Source: Apostichopus japonicus
Lineage: Eukaryota; Echinodermata; Holothuroidea; Aspidochirotida; Stichopodidae
Reading direction: 5' to 3'
DNA: 64,000 bases
NCBI RefSeq assembly: GCF_037975245.1
Contig: NC_092576.1
Coordinates: forward strand, 36,980,611 to 37,044,610
The translations under genes and the position numbers were made by a program. Below are positions 44,501 through 50,569 of the stretch, piece after piece. Under the pieces are notes generated by a model, which worked only from the letters and a program-made list of their open reading frames with translations, had not been told where the DNA came from and ran no database searches. The first letter of the stretch is position 1. Each line of letters opens with the position of its first letter.

Positions 44501-44861
44501 TTTTTTTTTTACGTCTGTAAAAAATGCATTCTCAGGTATATCTCACCTACAGTATGTCTGACTTAACCATCCTCTCAAAATTCACAAGAACATGTGACAC
44601 AAGACAACCCAAAATATTTCAGCATAAAGAAAGAATATGCATCCCTAGAGACAATAAAGATCTTAGTTAAACGTATTATGGTTGATTATATTGTGCTTGT
44701 TCAAAATATTCCATTCACTAATACAATATTGCTATTCTTTTATTCGTTATAGCCTATATATTGTTTATTAATCGTGTTTGTTTCTTACAGTTGTCTGGAT
44801 TCCTGATTCTAACAAGACTGGTGAACGGTATACCCTTAATCTCGACTCTGGTCTTTGGAGA
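8473..44861 (+). CDS. NOD-like receptor (DED-like + NACHT + repeated LRR-like cassettes), spliced, 3' end not found
   Basis: This is a spliced gene model assembled from reading frames, GT/AG sites and phase agreement. Exons: 8473-8530, 8893-9198, 10788-12316, then A1 13214-13419, B1 13730-13809, C1 14033-14121, D1 14667-14798; A2 15210-15412, B2 15804-15877, C2 16105-16193, D2 16938-17057; A3 18016-18218, B3 18631-18707, C3 18923-19011, D3 21422-21541; A4 32413-32621, B4 33359-33435, C4 34076-34131, D4 35163-35282; A5 36600-36808, B5 43352-43428, C5 44791-44861. Joined, they give 1,398 codons with no stop. Likely order: death-fold adaptor domain (residues about 20-121), NACHT ATPase (about 122-590), then at least five repeats of 154-169 residues. 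NLRs are cytosolic sensors that oligomerise through NACHT and signal through the N-terminal death fold. No signal peptide or membrane segment is seen. The model is inferred and not backed by transcripts. Units 4-5 differ from 1-3 and could belong to a neighbouring gene, though phases fit one gene. Confidence 0.75.
8893..9198 (+). CDS. Death-fold (DED-like) exon of the NLR gene
   Basis: About 102 residues are open across this exon (phase 1 in, phase 1 out), with acceptor CAAATAG and donor GGTATTG, the latter weak. The segment MIRYMEERGQIKPTNILTLL followed by ALKKMCLSGTEERVKKLYEE matches the helix 5-6 pattern of death effector domains (L..LEERG.I...N...L...L). The upstream helices are amphipathic and less diagnostic. 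In the known NLR layout a death-fold domain before NACHT recruits adaptors or caspases by homotypic contact. DED is my best guess; CARD or DEATH cannot be excluded by eye. It is followed by a 1.6-kb intron that contains an internal duplication. Confidence 0.6.
9199..10787 (+). other. Intron between DED-like and NACHT exons, with internal duplication
   Basis: Two stretches, about 9425-9680 and 10335-10580, are diverged copies of each other (shared cores GAAAGTGAAG, GTTTAACAATT, CAAGGTGATTG, AGGTCAAAGCCA in the same order). A third pair, about 10197-10285 and 10640-10720, shares TCGTACA-GTGTGCG and GGCTGTAG. No extra exon was recognised in it. Confidence 0.6.
10788..12316 (+). CDS. NACHT NTPase exon ending in a D-like repeat segment
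   Basis: A single 1,529-nt exon encodes residues about 122-631 of the model. The acceptor is CTCATCAG at 10787, phase 1. The open frame runs on upstream of the acceptor, but that part is not needed. Visible motifs are Walker A GDPGYGKST (residues 209-217, codons 11048-11074), Walker B LDGYDE with acidic residues D290/D293/E294 (near 11288-11305), the STR sensor motif (R325, codon 11396), and the winged-helix/C-terminal signature FYHKLFAEWYAARYL (about 11950-11995). All catalytic residues expected of a NACHT STAND ATPase are present, so ATP-driven oligomerisation is plausible. The last 43 or so codons (from about 12188, ...LLQRSNIQLLDIASRKK) match the separate D exons downstream. A phase-0 donor GTAGTT follows at 12317. 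Reading through it reaches a stop at 12421. Confidence 0.9.
13214..14798 (+). CDS. Repeat cassette 1 (exons A1-B1-C1-D1)
   Basis: Four exons encode 169 residues: A1 13214-13419 (206 nt), B1 13730-13809 (80), C1 14033-14121 (89) and D1 14667-14798 (132). Phases are 0-2, 2-1, 1-0 and 0-0. A1 carries LESGLSLPVLLSI, a TPEN...VVQYGQRC helix and the LRR-like strand LQLKTLA, which continues into B1 (FHGKFVLPLS). C1 has LDVSSGKWRLSSTEALTSD. D1 has VCSGDMAIR and LLQRANIQFLEIASRNK, which strongly resembles the end of the NACHT exon. A1 and B1 together look like one or two irregular leucine-rich repeats with the intron inside the LxxL strand. D1 is 12 nt longer than D2-D4. All four splice donors are GT. 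Confidence 0.75.
14430..14590. repeat. Two-copy tandem duplication, about 76-bp unit
   Basis: GCTTAACTATCCACGACATC occurs at about 14442 and again at about 14518. Each is followed by the same AACAACTTGGCTATAAAAAA tail, with a few substitutions between copies. It lies in the C1-D1 intron, just upstream of exon D1. Confidence 0.85.
15210..17057 (+). CDS. Repeat cassette 2 (exons A2-B2-C2-D2)
   Basis: Four exons encode 162 residues: A2 15210-15412, B2 15804-15877, C2 16105-16193 and D2 16938-17057, with the same phase series as cassette 1. A2 contains ITLENGNHVPALSTLEEIQI, then FTQEQVVGLLSYAQNCQKLK, a helix followed by an LRR-type strand. B2 reads FIDCLVPLCFPND, where CL.P is the conserved core. 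C2 has LNFTRGRWMVQSQEFLTLE, matching the G[RK]W motif of the other C exons. D2 keeps the KMCSG core and ends in ILLLQIAASQH before a good GTAAGA donor. A2 and A3 have the same length (203 nt). Confidence 0.75.
18016..21541 (+). CDS. Repeat cassette 3 (exons A3-B3-C3-D3)
   Basis: Four exons encode 163 residues: A3 18016-18218, B3 18631-18707, C3 18923-19011 and D3 21422-21541. A3 reads LESRNRLPLLPTLKELQI, then EFTQDQVIGLFCFVQQCQQL. B3 gives LVDCLLPLSIPIGSLSSL, the clearest LRR-like strand plus CLLP. C3 gives LDSSRGKWVLNSKEGITLE. D3 gives VLCSSVVYLRQTDSKPLQ and ILLLEIASSHN. The A3 donor is GTTAGT, weaker than the rest. The C3-D3 intron is 2.4 kb, and the next intron (10.9 kb) carries the pogo transposon. 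Reading past the D3 donor stays open for about 60 codons, so an alternative 3' end there is conceivable. Confidence 0.7.
19012..21421 (+). other. Intron C3-D3, no gene recognised
   Basis: 2.4 kb of AT-rich intron with a T/G homopolymer tract near 19475-19495. Short open frames on either strand show no recognisable family. Confidence 0.4.
21542..23150 (+). other. First part of the D3-A4 intron
   Basis: No gene recognised. It contains a 'taggcctaggcctagg' palindromic run near 22955, a short motif that recurs around 31490. The open frame running out of exon D3 ends at 21730. Confidence 0.4.
23154..23643. mobile_element. Possible pogo-type MITE
   Basis: The right end, read as reverse complement, starts CAGTATTGCGAAGTTCGG and carries a second TGCGAAGATCGGCC block. 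The left end near 23165 has TTCGAAGTTCGGCCAC. An internal copy, TATTGCGAAGTTCGG, sits at about 23365. The layout (CAGTA plus repeated 10-mers) mimics the ends of the larger pogo element 150 bp away. The left end is degraded and a TA duplication is not clear. Confidence 0.35.
25025..25183 (+). CDS. Small ATG-initiated frame inside the pogo element, possible 5' exon
   Basis: A 52-codon frame starts MDKCDLDFLVKYPVETSVPS and ends in RHHFQHLEKRLK before GTTTAA. The charged, non-repetitive composition looks coding-like, and it lies upstream of both genes of the element. It could be a first exon of the transposase or the HIRAN-like gene, with splicing at AAG|GTTTAA or an earlier GT, but no donor gives an obvious phase match to 26026 (needs phase 2) or 28170 (needs phase 1). 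It may also be chance. Confidence 0.3.
   Translation: MDKCDLDFLVKYPVETSVPSQGAKENNVRELKSPTIESWRHHFQHLEKRLKV
26026..27948 (+). pseudogene. Pogo-superfamily transposase with C-terminal PHD finger (one stop, one frameshift)
   Basis: The exon starts after acceptor ATTTGCAG (26025) in phase 2; its first codons read PQKRKLNEDSGG. The missing N-terminal exon was not found. The continuous frame (TTG at 26042 counted as residue 1) contains an HTH of CENP-B/psq type (STIHEAASANGVHYDQIQRR) and a DDE_1 domain with YNFDETGFG (D242), LLLDSHEGH (D353) and NATHFLQPLDVGVFG (D389). The frame meets TGA at 27374-27376, then continues in the same frame to an A10 run at 27765-27774. One more A would join it to a PHD finger: CPIC, GCDTCNQWYH, CM and WCCPNC, ending TAG at 27946. 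The TGA could be a CpG-decayed CGA. The enzyme would cut and paste at TA. The PHD finger could bind histone tails and guide target choice (inference). Confidence 0.85.
28170..29369 (+). CDS. HIRAN-like accessory gene of the pogo element (two exons seen)
   Basis: Exon 28170-28609 begins after TTTTCTTACAG in phase 1 and ends at AAG|GTAAGA in phase 0. Exon 29277-29369 begins after TTGTTTCAG, reads WTGYDAKVKW...and ends in TAA. Residues IKGYHEYKIAPPFALEMIL, YANIHDKDAIL and LIIGHVPRGLAAVFRQLL follow the HIRAN pattern (G..Y, N..D..Ai.V, iG.vPr..A..l..lL). HIRAN domains bind DNA 3' ends or damaged DNA in HLTF/Rad5-type proteins. The second half (GGGVVIPCVYKIYGKPVQIG) is conserved-looking but unassigned. 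No ATPase domain accompanies it. A 5' exon is missing from the model: the first ATG in the open frame is upstream of the acceptor. The position inside the element's ends argues that it is transposon cargo. Confidence 0.65.
30942..31104. mobile_element. Foldback hairpin element, about 163 bp
   Basis: The left arm (ACAAATAATGAATGGTT ... GTTCCATTCAAC) matches the reverse complement of the right arm (GTTGAATGGAAC ... AACCATTCATTATTTGT). Arms are about 75 bp and the centre is GAGGCTCAGCCGA near 31018. The outer 15-20 bp and the inner 12 bp are almost perfect; the middle is more diverged. It has the shape of a short foldback MITE. The open frame crossing it is incidental. Confidence 0.75.
31105..32412 (+). 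other. Last part of the D3-A4 intron
   Basis: No gene recognised. A GCGAGACCTAGGCCTAGGC palindromic run lies near 31490. The rest is AT-rich. Confidence 0.4.
32413..35282 (+). CDS. Repeat cassette 4 (exons A4-B4-C4-D4), variant subtype
   Basis: Four exons encode 154 residues: A4 32413-32621 (209 nt), B4 33359-33435 (77), C4 34076-34131 (56) and D4 35163-35282 (120). Phases match cassettes 1-3. A4 has LESGLSLSSLSSVVKISI, then LSEEEVIGLINYGINSPRFK. B4 reads LHNCKLPSSINPD. C4 is shortened: it ends right after YLELISGTWRK, losing the ten or so residues that follow the conserved Trp in C1-C3. D4 has TEMCSGPLLI and SVIELLVKASNHD. The Cys before LK in A1-A3 is replaced (SPRFKEL), as in A5. Introns here are more AT-rich than those of cassettes 1-3. 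Confidence 0.7.
34245..34435. repeat. Two-copy tandem duplication, about 110-bp unit
   Basis: AAAAGCCAGCATCCTT-AGAGTTATAAACATATATTG and CCCGGTATGGAATATT occur at about 34277 and again at about 34375, each preceded by a GATCAATTT/AATCAATTT block. Located in the C4-D4 intron. A GGGCCCCGTTTCATAAAGGC stretch at 34622, a sequence style seen in marine invertebrate repeats, follows 190 bp later. Confidence 0.85.
35283..36599 (+). other. Intron D4-A5, AT-rich with C-rich block
   Basis: AT-rich with an unusual C-rich, G-poor block at about 35920-36260. No gene recognised. Confidence 0.4.
36600..44861 (+). CDS. Repeat cassette 5 (exons A5-B5-C5), D exon not found
   Basis: Three exons encode 119 residues: A5 36600-36808 (209 nt), B5 43352-43428 (77) and C5 44791-44861 (71). 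A5 has LSSGLSLPIITSIENMNIQT and the helix HEVNGILNYLQHSQRFKEL, closest to A4. B5 reads LIDCLLPSWIPVGPSL. C5 reads YTLNLDSGLWR and stops at the Trp like C4. Phases are again 0-2, 2-1 and 1-0. The A5-B5 intron is 6.5 kb and filled with simple repeats. After the C5 donor (GTAAGT) I see no D-like exon up to 64 kb. One weak candidate is a phase-0 open stretch at 46092-46151 that follows an acceptor and ends in TGA, but it lacks the D core motif. Confidence 0.65.
36809..43351 (+). other. Intron A5-B5 (6.5 kb), mostly simple and low-complexity sequence
   Basis: It contains a CACACTACCCCC-type low-complexity tract at about 37660-37795, a C-rich tract near 38110-38160, and an about 26-bp direct repeat (CAATGAAAAGAAGTTGTATT at 38496 and 38540). 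It also holds a fragment related to the 50-63 kb repeat family (about 41180-41440) and the minisatellite at 41.5-42.6 kb. No coding exon was recognised between A5 and B5. Confidence 0.45.
41505..42600. repeat. Interrupted minisatellite, about 105-125 bp unit, seven copies
   Basis: Each unit has AAAGTGCAATAGCACGGTGC, then GTATCTGAGCACTCA, a short A-run, AACGATTGGTAGT, a G-rich tract and GGTAGAAACGAGGTGGAAAG. Three copies lie at about 41510-41840 and four at about 42135-42595. The roughly 290 bp between (41840-42130) is unrelated. Lengths differ mainly in the G-rich and A-rich tracts. Confidence 0.85.
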
Positions 44862-45249
44862 GTAAGTAACCATTACCACTCATGTATAATAATTATTTCA
44901 TCAGATTTTTTTTAATAACATATCGATATTATAATTACTAGCATGAGCATGATACTGGCGTGGTACTTGTGTATCCCCAGACGTTTGTAACTCAGTGCGA
45001 GACAATTGACACAGCATGGCTTAGTCAAAGTAACACACAGAAAGTGACGTCATCCAATGAACTAACTATAACTGTGATATATCAATAATGGTTTAGTTGA
45101 GTCATATATCAGTTATCAGTTGATGGTGTCTGAAAGAGATGTACTAAGAGAAAGAACTGACATATCGGATGAGCAGAGACAAGTGAGCAAAACAGGTTGA
45201 ATGATTGGATTAATTTAATAGTAACAAATATTTATATATAGGCAATGGG

Positions 45250-45880
45250 TGGATTAAAATTATGTAGATTACAATTATTACTAAACAAACACTGAGTGGA
45301 TTAAAGGGATGTAGTCAACAAATGTTACTAAATATACACTGGATGGATTAAAGGGATGTAGTCAACAAATATTACTAAAATACACTGAGTGGATTAAAGG
45401 GATGTAGTCAACATATATAACTAAATAAACACTGGATGTATTAAAGGGATGTTGTCAACAAATATTACTAAACATGCACTGAGTGGATTAAAAGGATGTA
45501 GTCAACAAACATTACTAAATAAACACTGAGTGGATTTAAGGGATGTAGTCAACAAATATTACTAACATACACTGAGTGGATTAAAGGGATGTATTCAACA
45601 AATATTACTAACATACACTGAGTGGATTAAAGGTATGTAGTCAAAATATATAACTAAATAAACACTGGATGTATTAAAGGGATGTTGTCAACAAATATTA
45701 CCAAATAAACACTGATTGGATTCAAGGGATGTAGTCAATAAATATTACTTAACATACATTGAGTGGAATATAGTGATGTAGTCAACAAATTTTACTAAAC
45801 AAGCAATAGGTGGATTAAAGGGATATAGTAAAGAAATATTACTAAATATACATTGGATAGATTAAATTGATGCACTCAAC
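45250..45880. repeat. 47-bp minisatellite, about 13 copies
   Basis: The unit is ACTGAGTGGATTAAAGGGAT then GTAGTCAACAAATATTACTAAACATAC, repeated head to tail. Copies carry point changes and small indels and decay at the right edge. It lies just downstream of exon C5 in the intron or 3' flank of the NLR gene. Confidence 0.9.
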
Positions 45881-47199
45881 ACATATTTCAAAATTTGGAC
45901 TGAAATGATACATACAATTGCTTTATCAAAAGTTTAAAAAAAAATCATGCAATCAATGGACTTAAATTGACTTTATCAACACTGAATGAGGTACATTAAC
46001 GTTATATGGTGAGCAATCATTGCTAAAGATTGAATGAGTGGATTGGATCGATATAACTATTTTACATGATTATTCACTGTGTTGTCAACAGAACAATGTG
46101 GTGGATGCTTGGTCTGTTACTTTTCTCTTTGCTCAAGTTCAGGATCAGTGAATTTCTAACAAATAAACAATATATTACAGAACATATGCCGTACATAGTG
46201 TAAGTTGTTTTACGTGAAGTCTAATTATCGACACAATGTTACAAATACATGCAGCAACGAGTAAAGGTCAGGTTCCAAGGGGGGACTGGGGTTCGTGGAG
46301 TCTATAGTCCCAGCACTGGGTCATTTTGGGAAATGCTCGGGAAAATTTGGAGATGGCAAGGGGCAATATGGTATATGGACAGTGCAAACACGAAGGCAAG
46401 GAACGAAAACTGACTTGAGATACTGTACTAGTAAGGATTCAGTGTGTGGAACAGAGGGATTAGTGCACGAGTTAGGTCTAGTTAGGTTATCTAAAGATTT
46501 GGCAATTGAATGTAGCATATGGCTTTTATTAATCATTCCAGAAGTCTGGATGAAGTTCCAATGTAGTAAACGCAGTTTACAAGCCGTTTAATGGGAATAG
46601 TATAAAGTGTAGTAACAGTCACCGAGGTAAAGTAATAAAGTATTATTATACTAATATTACATACCTAACAGTGAAAGGTTTAAAGTCATGTAGAGAACAA
46701 ATATAACTAAACAATCATTTAAATATTGGTTTAAATGACGAAGTGAACACAAACTTCTCATCATCCAATGAGTAGGGTAAAGTGATAGTAATCAATCATA
46801 TATCTGTAGACATCCAATCAAGCACTCGGTAATTAAAGGTACATTAAACAAAACACATATATCGGTACTTATCTATATTAGCGACTGAAAGTAATTTAGC
46901 AAACCAGTATAATGAATCATCAAGCAGAAATGTAATATTAATGTATTCTCTTCTTAACATAACATTTATCATTGATGGTAAGAGTTAAATGTTTAAAGAA
47001 AAAGCAACAGTAACTTATTAGTAGACATTAGTCCTTTGTATTATAGTTTCCACTCTTATAAATCCACATTTCTAAAAGTTATAATTACCCCCCGCGCCCC
47101 CTCCTAAAAAAACTAAAACAATGTAACTGACTAGGCCTTTTACCCACGCATTCCATGTGCATTATTTTTCTTCTTCTTTGTCCTGTAGAAGAGAGGAAC
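45881..47199. other. No gene recognised
   Basis: AT-rich sequence. The 98-codon frame at 46295-46591 matches no family I know. A phase-0 stretch after an acceptor (46092-46151, ending TGA) is the only, weak, candidate for a terminal NLR exon. Confidence 0.35.
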
Positions 47200-47830
47200 C
47201 TGGTAGATGAATTCAACAAGCACTTGTTTCTGAAGAAAACCTGATATGATCCTCCTCGCAATCTCAGCAATGTCAGCGCCTTCAAAATAAAGCTGCACGT
47301 TTGGTGTTTTCTTGCGGACGTGATCGGCGCTCTTCTCAGCTTATGTGTACTCGATCTACACTGGCTGCCGGTTAAGGACAGGATTAGGTACAAAATCTGT
47401 TTGTATGTTTATAAATCTCTGCATGGTGAGGCTCCCAGCTATTTGATTAATTTTGTTTCTTTGTATAATGCTCCTCTAAGTAATGTTGATGGTTTGAGAC
47501 GTAGACTCCGCTCCTCATCTGATACCACCAGACTCATGATTCCACGCTCAAAGCATAACACTGGTGATAATTTTTCAAGTTATCGGTCCCCGTCTCTGGA
47601 ACCAACTGCCTGTGGCTATACGAGTGGCGGTTTCCGTCTCGATCTTCAAAGATCTCATGAAAACATTTTTATTTACAGCGCAGTAATGTTTGTATATTTG
47701 CTTGGTTTAAGATTGGTGTTTGTTTTTATTGTGTAAGTTATTTTTGTTTCTGTAAAGCGCTGTGATCTATTGTAGAGCGCTCTATCAAATACATAGTAAT
47801 CATAATAATAATAAAAATAAAAATAATATG
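47200..47830 (+). mobile_element. LINE (CR1/L2-like) 3' end remnant
   Basis: The translation shows the C-terminal end of a LINE reverse transcriptase. RLQNKAARLVFSCGRDRRSS (about 47275-47335) in one frame is followed, after a shift, by LHWLPVKDRIRYKICLYVYK and SLHGEAPSYL (47357-47450), then LMIPRSKHN. After the frame comes AAGCGCTGTGATC, then GAGCGCTCTATCAAATAC and a TAATAATAATAAAAATAAAAA tail, the usual LINE 3' end. The copy is 5'-truncated, frameshifted and dead. It lies on the + strand. Confidence 0.85.
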
Positions 47831-48165
47831 TTCATTACTATACACCAAGGAAGATGACTAAATCACAGAACTGTTAACAGTGGCGATAAAATACAGGAAG
47901 TGAATCATAAACACATTCCATCATGATGTCACCAGTAATTGATAAAACCTAGGCCCTCGGTATCTTTATTATTTTTGGCATGCATCCTTACCCTACCCCC
48001 TCGCTACCTCTTCTCTCTAACATAGTGCCCCTATAGTCTGATCTCGAACTAGCCTCGCTGCCCTCTTTTCATTTACCTTTAGTGGTGTAAGAGTTATAAT
48101 CCACCCTCAATTCACCGAAAACTGCGAACTGCAAAAGAACGAACTTGGTGGGTGAGGGAATTTGG

Positions 48166-48169
<4 letters not shown>

Positions 48170-48252
<83 letters not shown>
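48170..48252. repeat. (AT)n microsatellite, about 83 bp
   Basis: An uninterrupted TA dinucleotide run. It gives Tyr-Ile repeat frames on both strands that are not genes. Confidence 0.98.
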
Positions 48253-48255
<3 letters not shown>

Positions 48256-50569
48256 GTGAGGTGTGACAAAACAGTGGCCATCCTCCTCTTTATTTTTTTT
48301 TCTCACTTTTATCACCATCGCTGTTTTTATATATTGTGTAGATATTTCTTTATATTTCTTGTTTAGGGGACTACTTTATAAACATGTTTTTTTTCTCATT
48401 AAAATCACCGTAATCGTTTTAACTAACTAGGTTTTATGCTGATATTTCTAATTTCTTCATGCAGTTAAAAATTATTGTCTGATATTACTTCATCGGTATT
48501 TCTTCCTCTTCCGATTATAGAGAATGAAACATTCATGTCAGAATGACGTACTAAGCAATAAGTTACACTCGAAAAGAGAAGACACATGTGTGACAAAAAA
48601 ATCAACATTTTTATTAAATTGTACTTGATGGAGTAATTACAAAGAAAATGCAGTATAGATGAGTTTGGCTGCCTCGGTTTTGAGATTTCACATTGTGACA
48701 CAGGTATAGCTTAATAGAAGGTTACGTAACACTGTAGATACAGTTAAAGTTCGTGGTAGTGGTAGAGAGACGGTACTTTTAGGTTTTCAATGTGTAATTG
48801 AACTTGTTTTAGCAGTGGTGTGGGTGTCACATAAGTACAAACACCACCAACATGACACCAGGAATATTGAAGGATGAACTCTCTCATTAACAGTCTTTAT
48901 GGATTTTACCTTTGTGGCAATTAATTTAGCGATTTCGGTTGTGATATAAATATAGTACTTGGAGAACGATAATCGGTACGTGAGTGGTTATGGATGGTGT
49001 CAGTCAAGGAATCAGTGTTGGATTAGAGAGTATATGACGATTTAATTACGTCATCGTCATGTCCACTCAATCAGTACATCTTCTCATCTCTTGGCAAATT
49101 ACAAGTATCTTACGATTTGAAACAACAAGAAAATCGAGAACTTGACATAAAATGTGTAAACATGACGAATATAATAATTGGTGTAATATACAGCTATAGG
49201 AGTGATAACACTTTTAAACTATGTAGATACTTTTATTTTAATTACAATGTAAAAGTAAGTTCATTTACAAATCATGAATTTAAATATAAAGAACATGAAT
49301 TATCCATTCTTTACATTGTAATACATTTTAAATGTATATATTTATTTTTACGAATTAATAAACTTTGTTGATATAAGTGTAAACTCTTTGATGTATTTTG
49401 TATATGTCATACAAAATATTAAGGAATGATAATATTGTGAGAGTATTCGGCTTCTTAACGCTTTCTGTAAAATATCCATTGCAAACACACAATATTAGGA
49501 CAATATTAATATGTGATTGCTTGTAAATTGTAATATAGTCCTAATGTAAATTTTATTTATCTTTGACTGATTTCCCAGAACCTCATGTAAGAATCTTATA
49601 TGATCGGTTGTCATATACAATACTCTGATTAGTGGAAAGTGAACATGTGATGGTTATACTGCAACCTTATTTGCTCAAACGACGATGTTTCACGTAAAAA
49701 TCATAAGTAAAGGTTAAAGTAAATGATCTGTGAAATTGCTATTTACTTCATCAACACTTTAATTGTTTTTGTGTTTTCATTTCTAATTCGTCGTCCCGCG
49801 TGATATCACCAACTTTAAAATAGGGCCTTACTTGACCAGGAGTTAAAGGTCAAAAGGTCAATTAATTGATTGACCCGTTCAGAAATATTCTCTACGGATG
49901 TACGGAAGTGCACAAATGAGCGGGGATGTAAAACTTCAAAACAGGTGATTAGGTTAATGGACGATTCATGTTACACGGCATGGTGGGGATTCACGTATGT
50001 CCTGACGAGGTATGAGTGTCAGGGAACTTGATGCGCAGCGTCAATAGCCAATGACTCTGTGCATGAGAAAACTCGTATTTTGAAGGGCACCGTAGTTGTA
50101 GCGGACAGATGCACGGACAACGTTCCAACCTGTGGGTAAATCATCTATCGGAAGTTCGTCAGCCCAGTGATACAACTTAATTAATTTTCGAGCAGTGGCT
50201 TATTCAACTGTTTATCAAACAATGCATTCACTGTACGACGCAACGCTGCAGAAACACGAAGAATTGATAAACTACACTGGATGGTTATAGTTTTCCCCTC
50301 TTTATTTTTAAAATGCACGATATATATGATTTCACCTTTTTATATTAGTTATACTTCCTGTTAACGTATTTTTTAACTCCTTTTTATAAATTTTATATTA
50401 ATTCTGTAATGAATATATGAAATCAAATCATGTGCTGCTGCTTCCTCATTTATTACAAAGCAAGACATTTACACTATTTCAGTGTCGTGGGCAAAGGATC
50501 ACCGGGAAAATACCCCCCCCCAAACCCCTTCCCACAAACAAACTTCCTATCATCATTCGGGTAAAATGT
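48253..50569. other. No gene recognised
   Basis: AT-rich non-coding sequence on both strands between the microsatellite and the first copy of the large duplication. Confidence 0.4.

Noticed and set aside
46295-46591. 98-codon frame
   Set aside because: No recognisable family, no splice sites in phase with the NLR gene, and codon pattern not distinctive.
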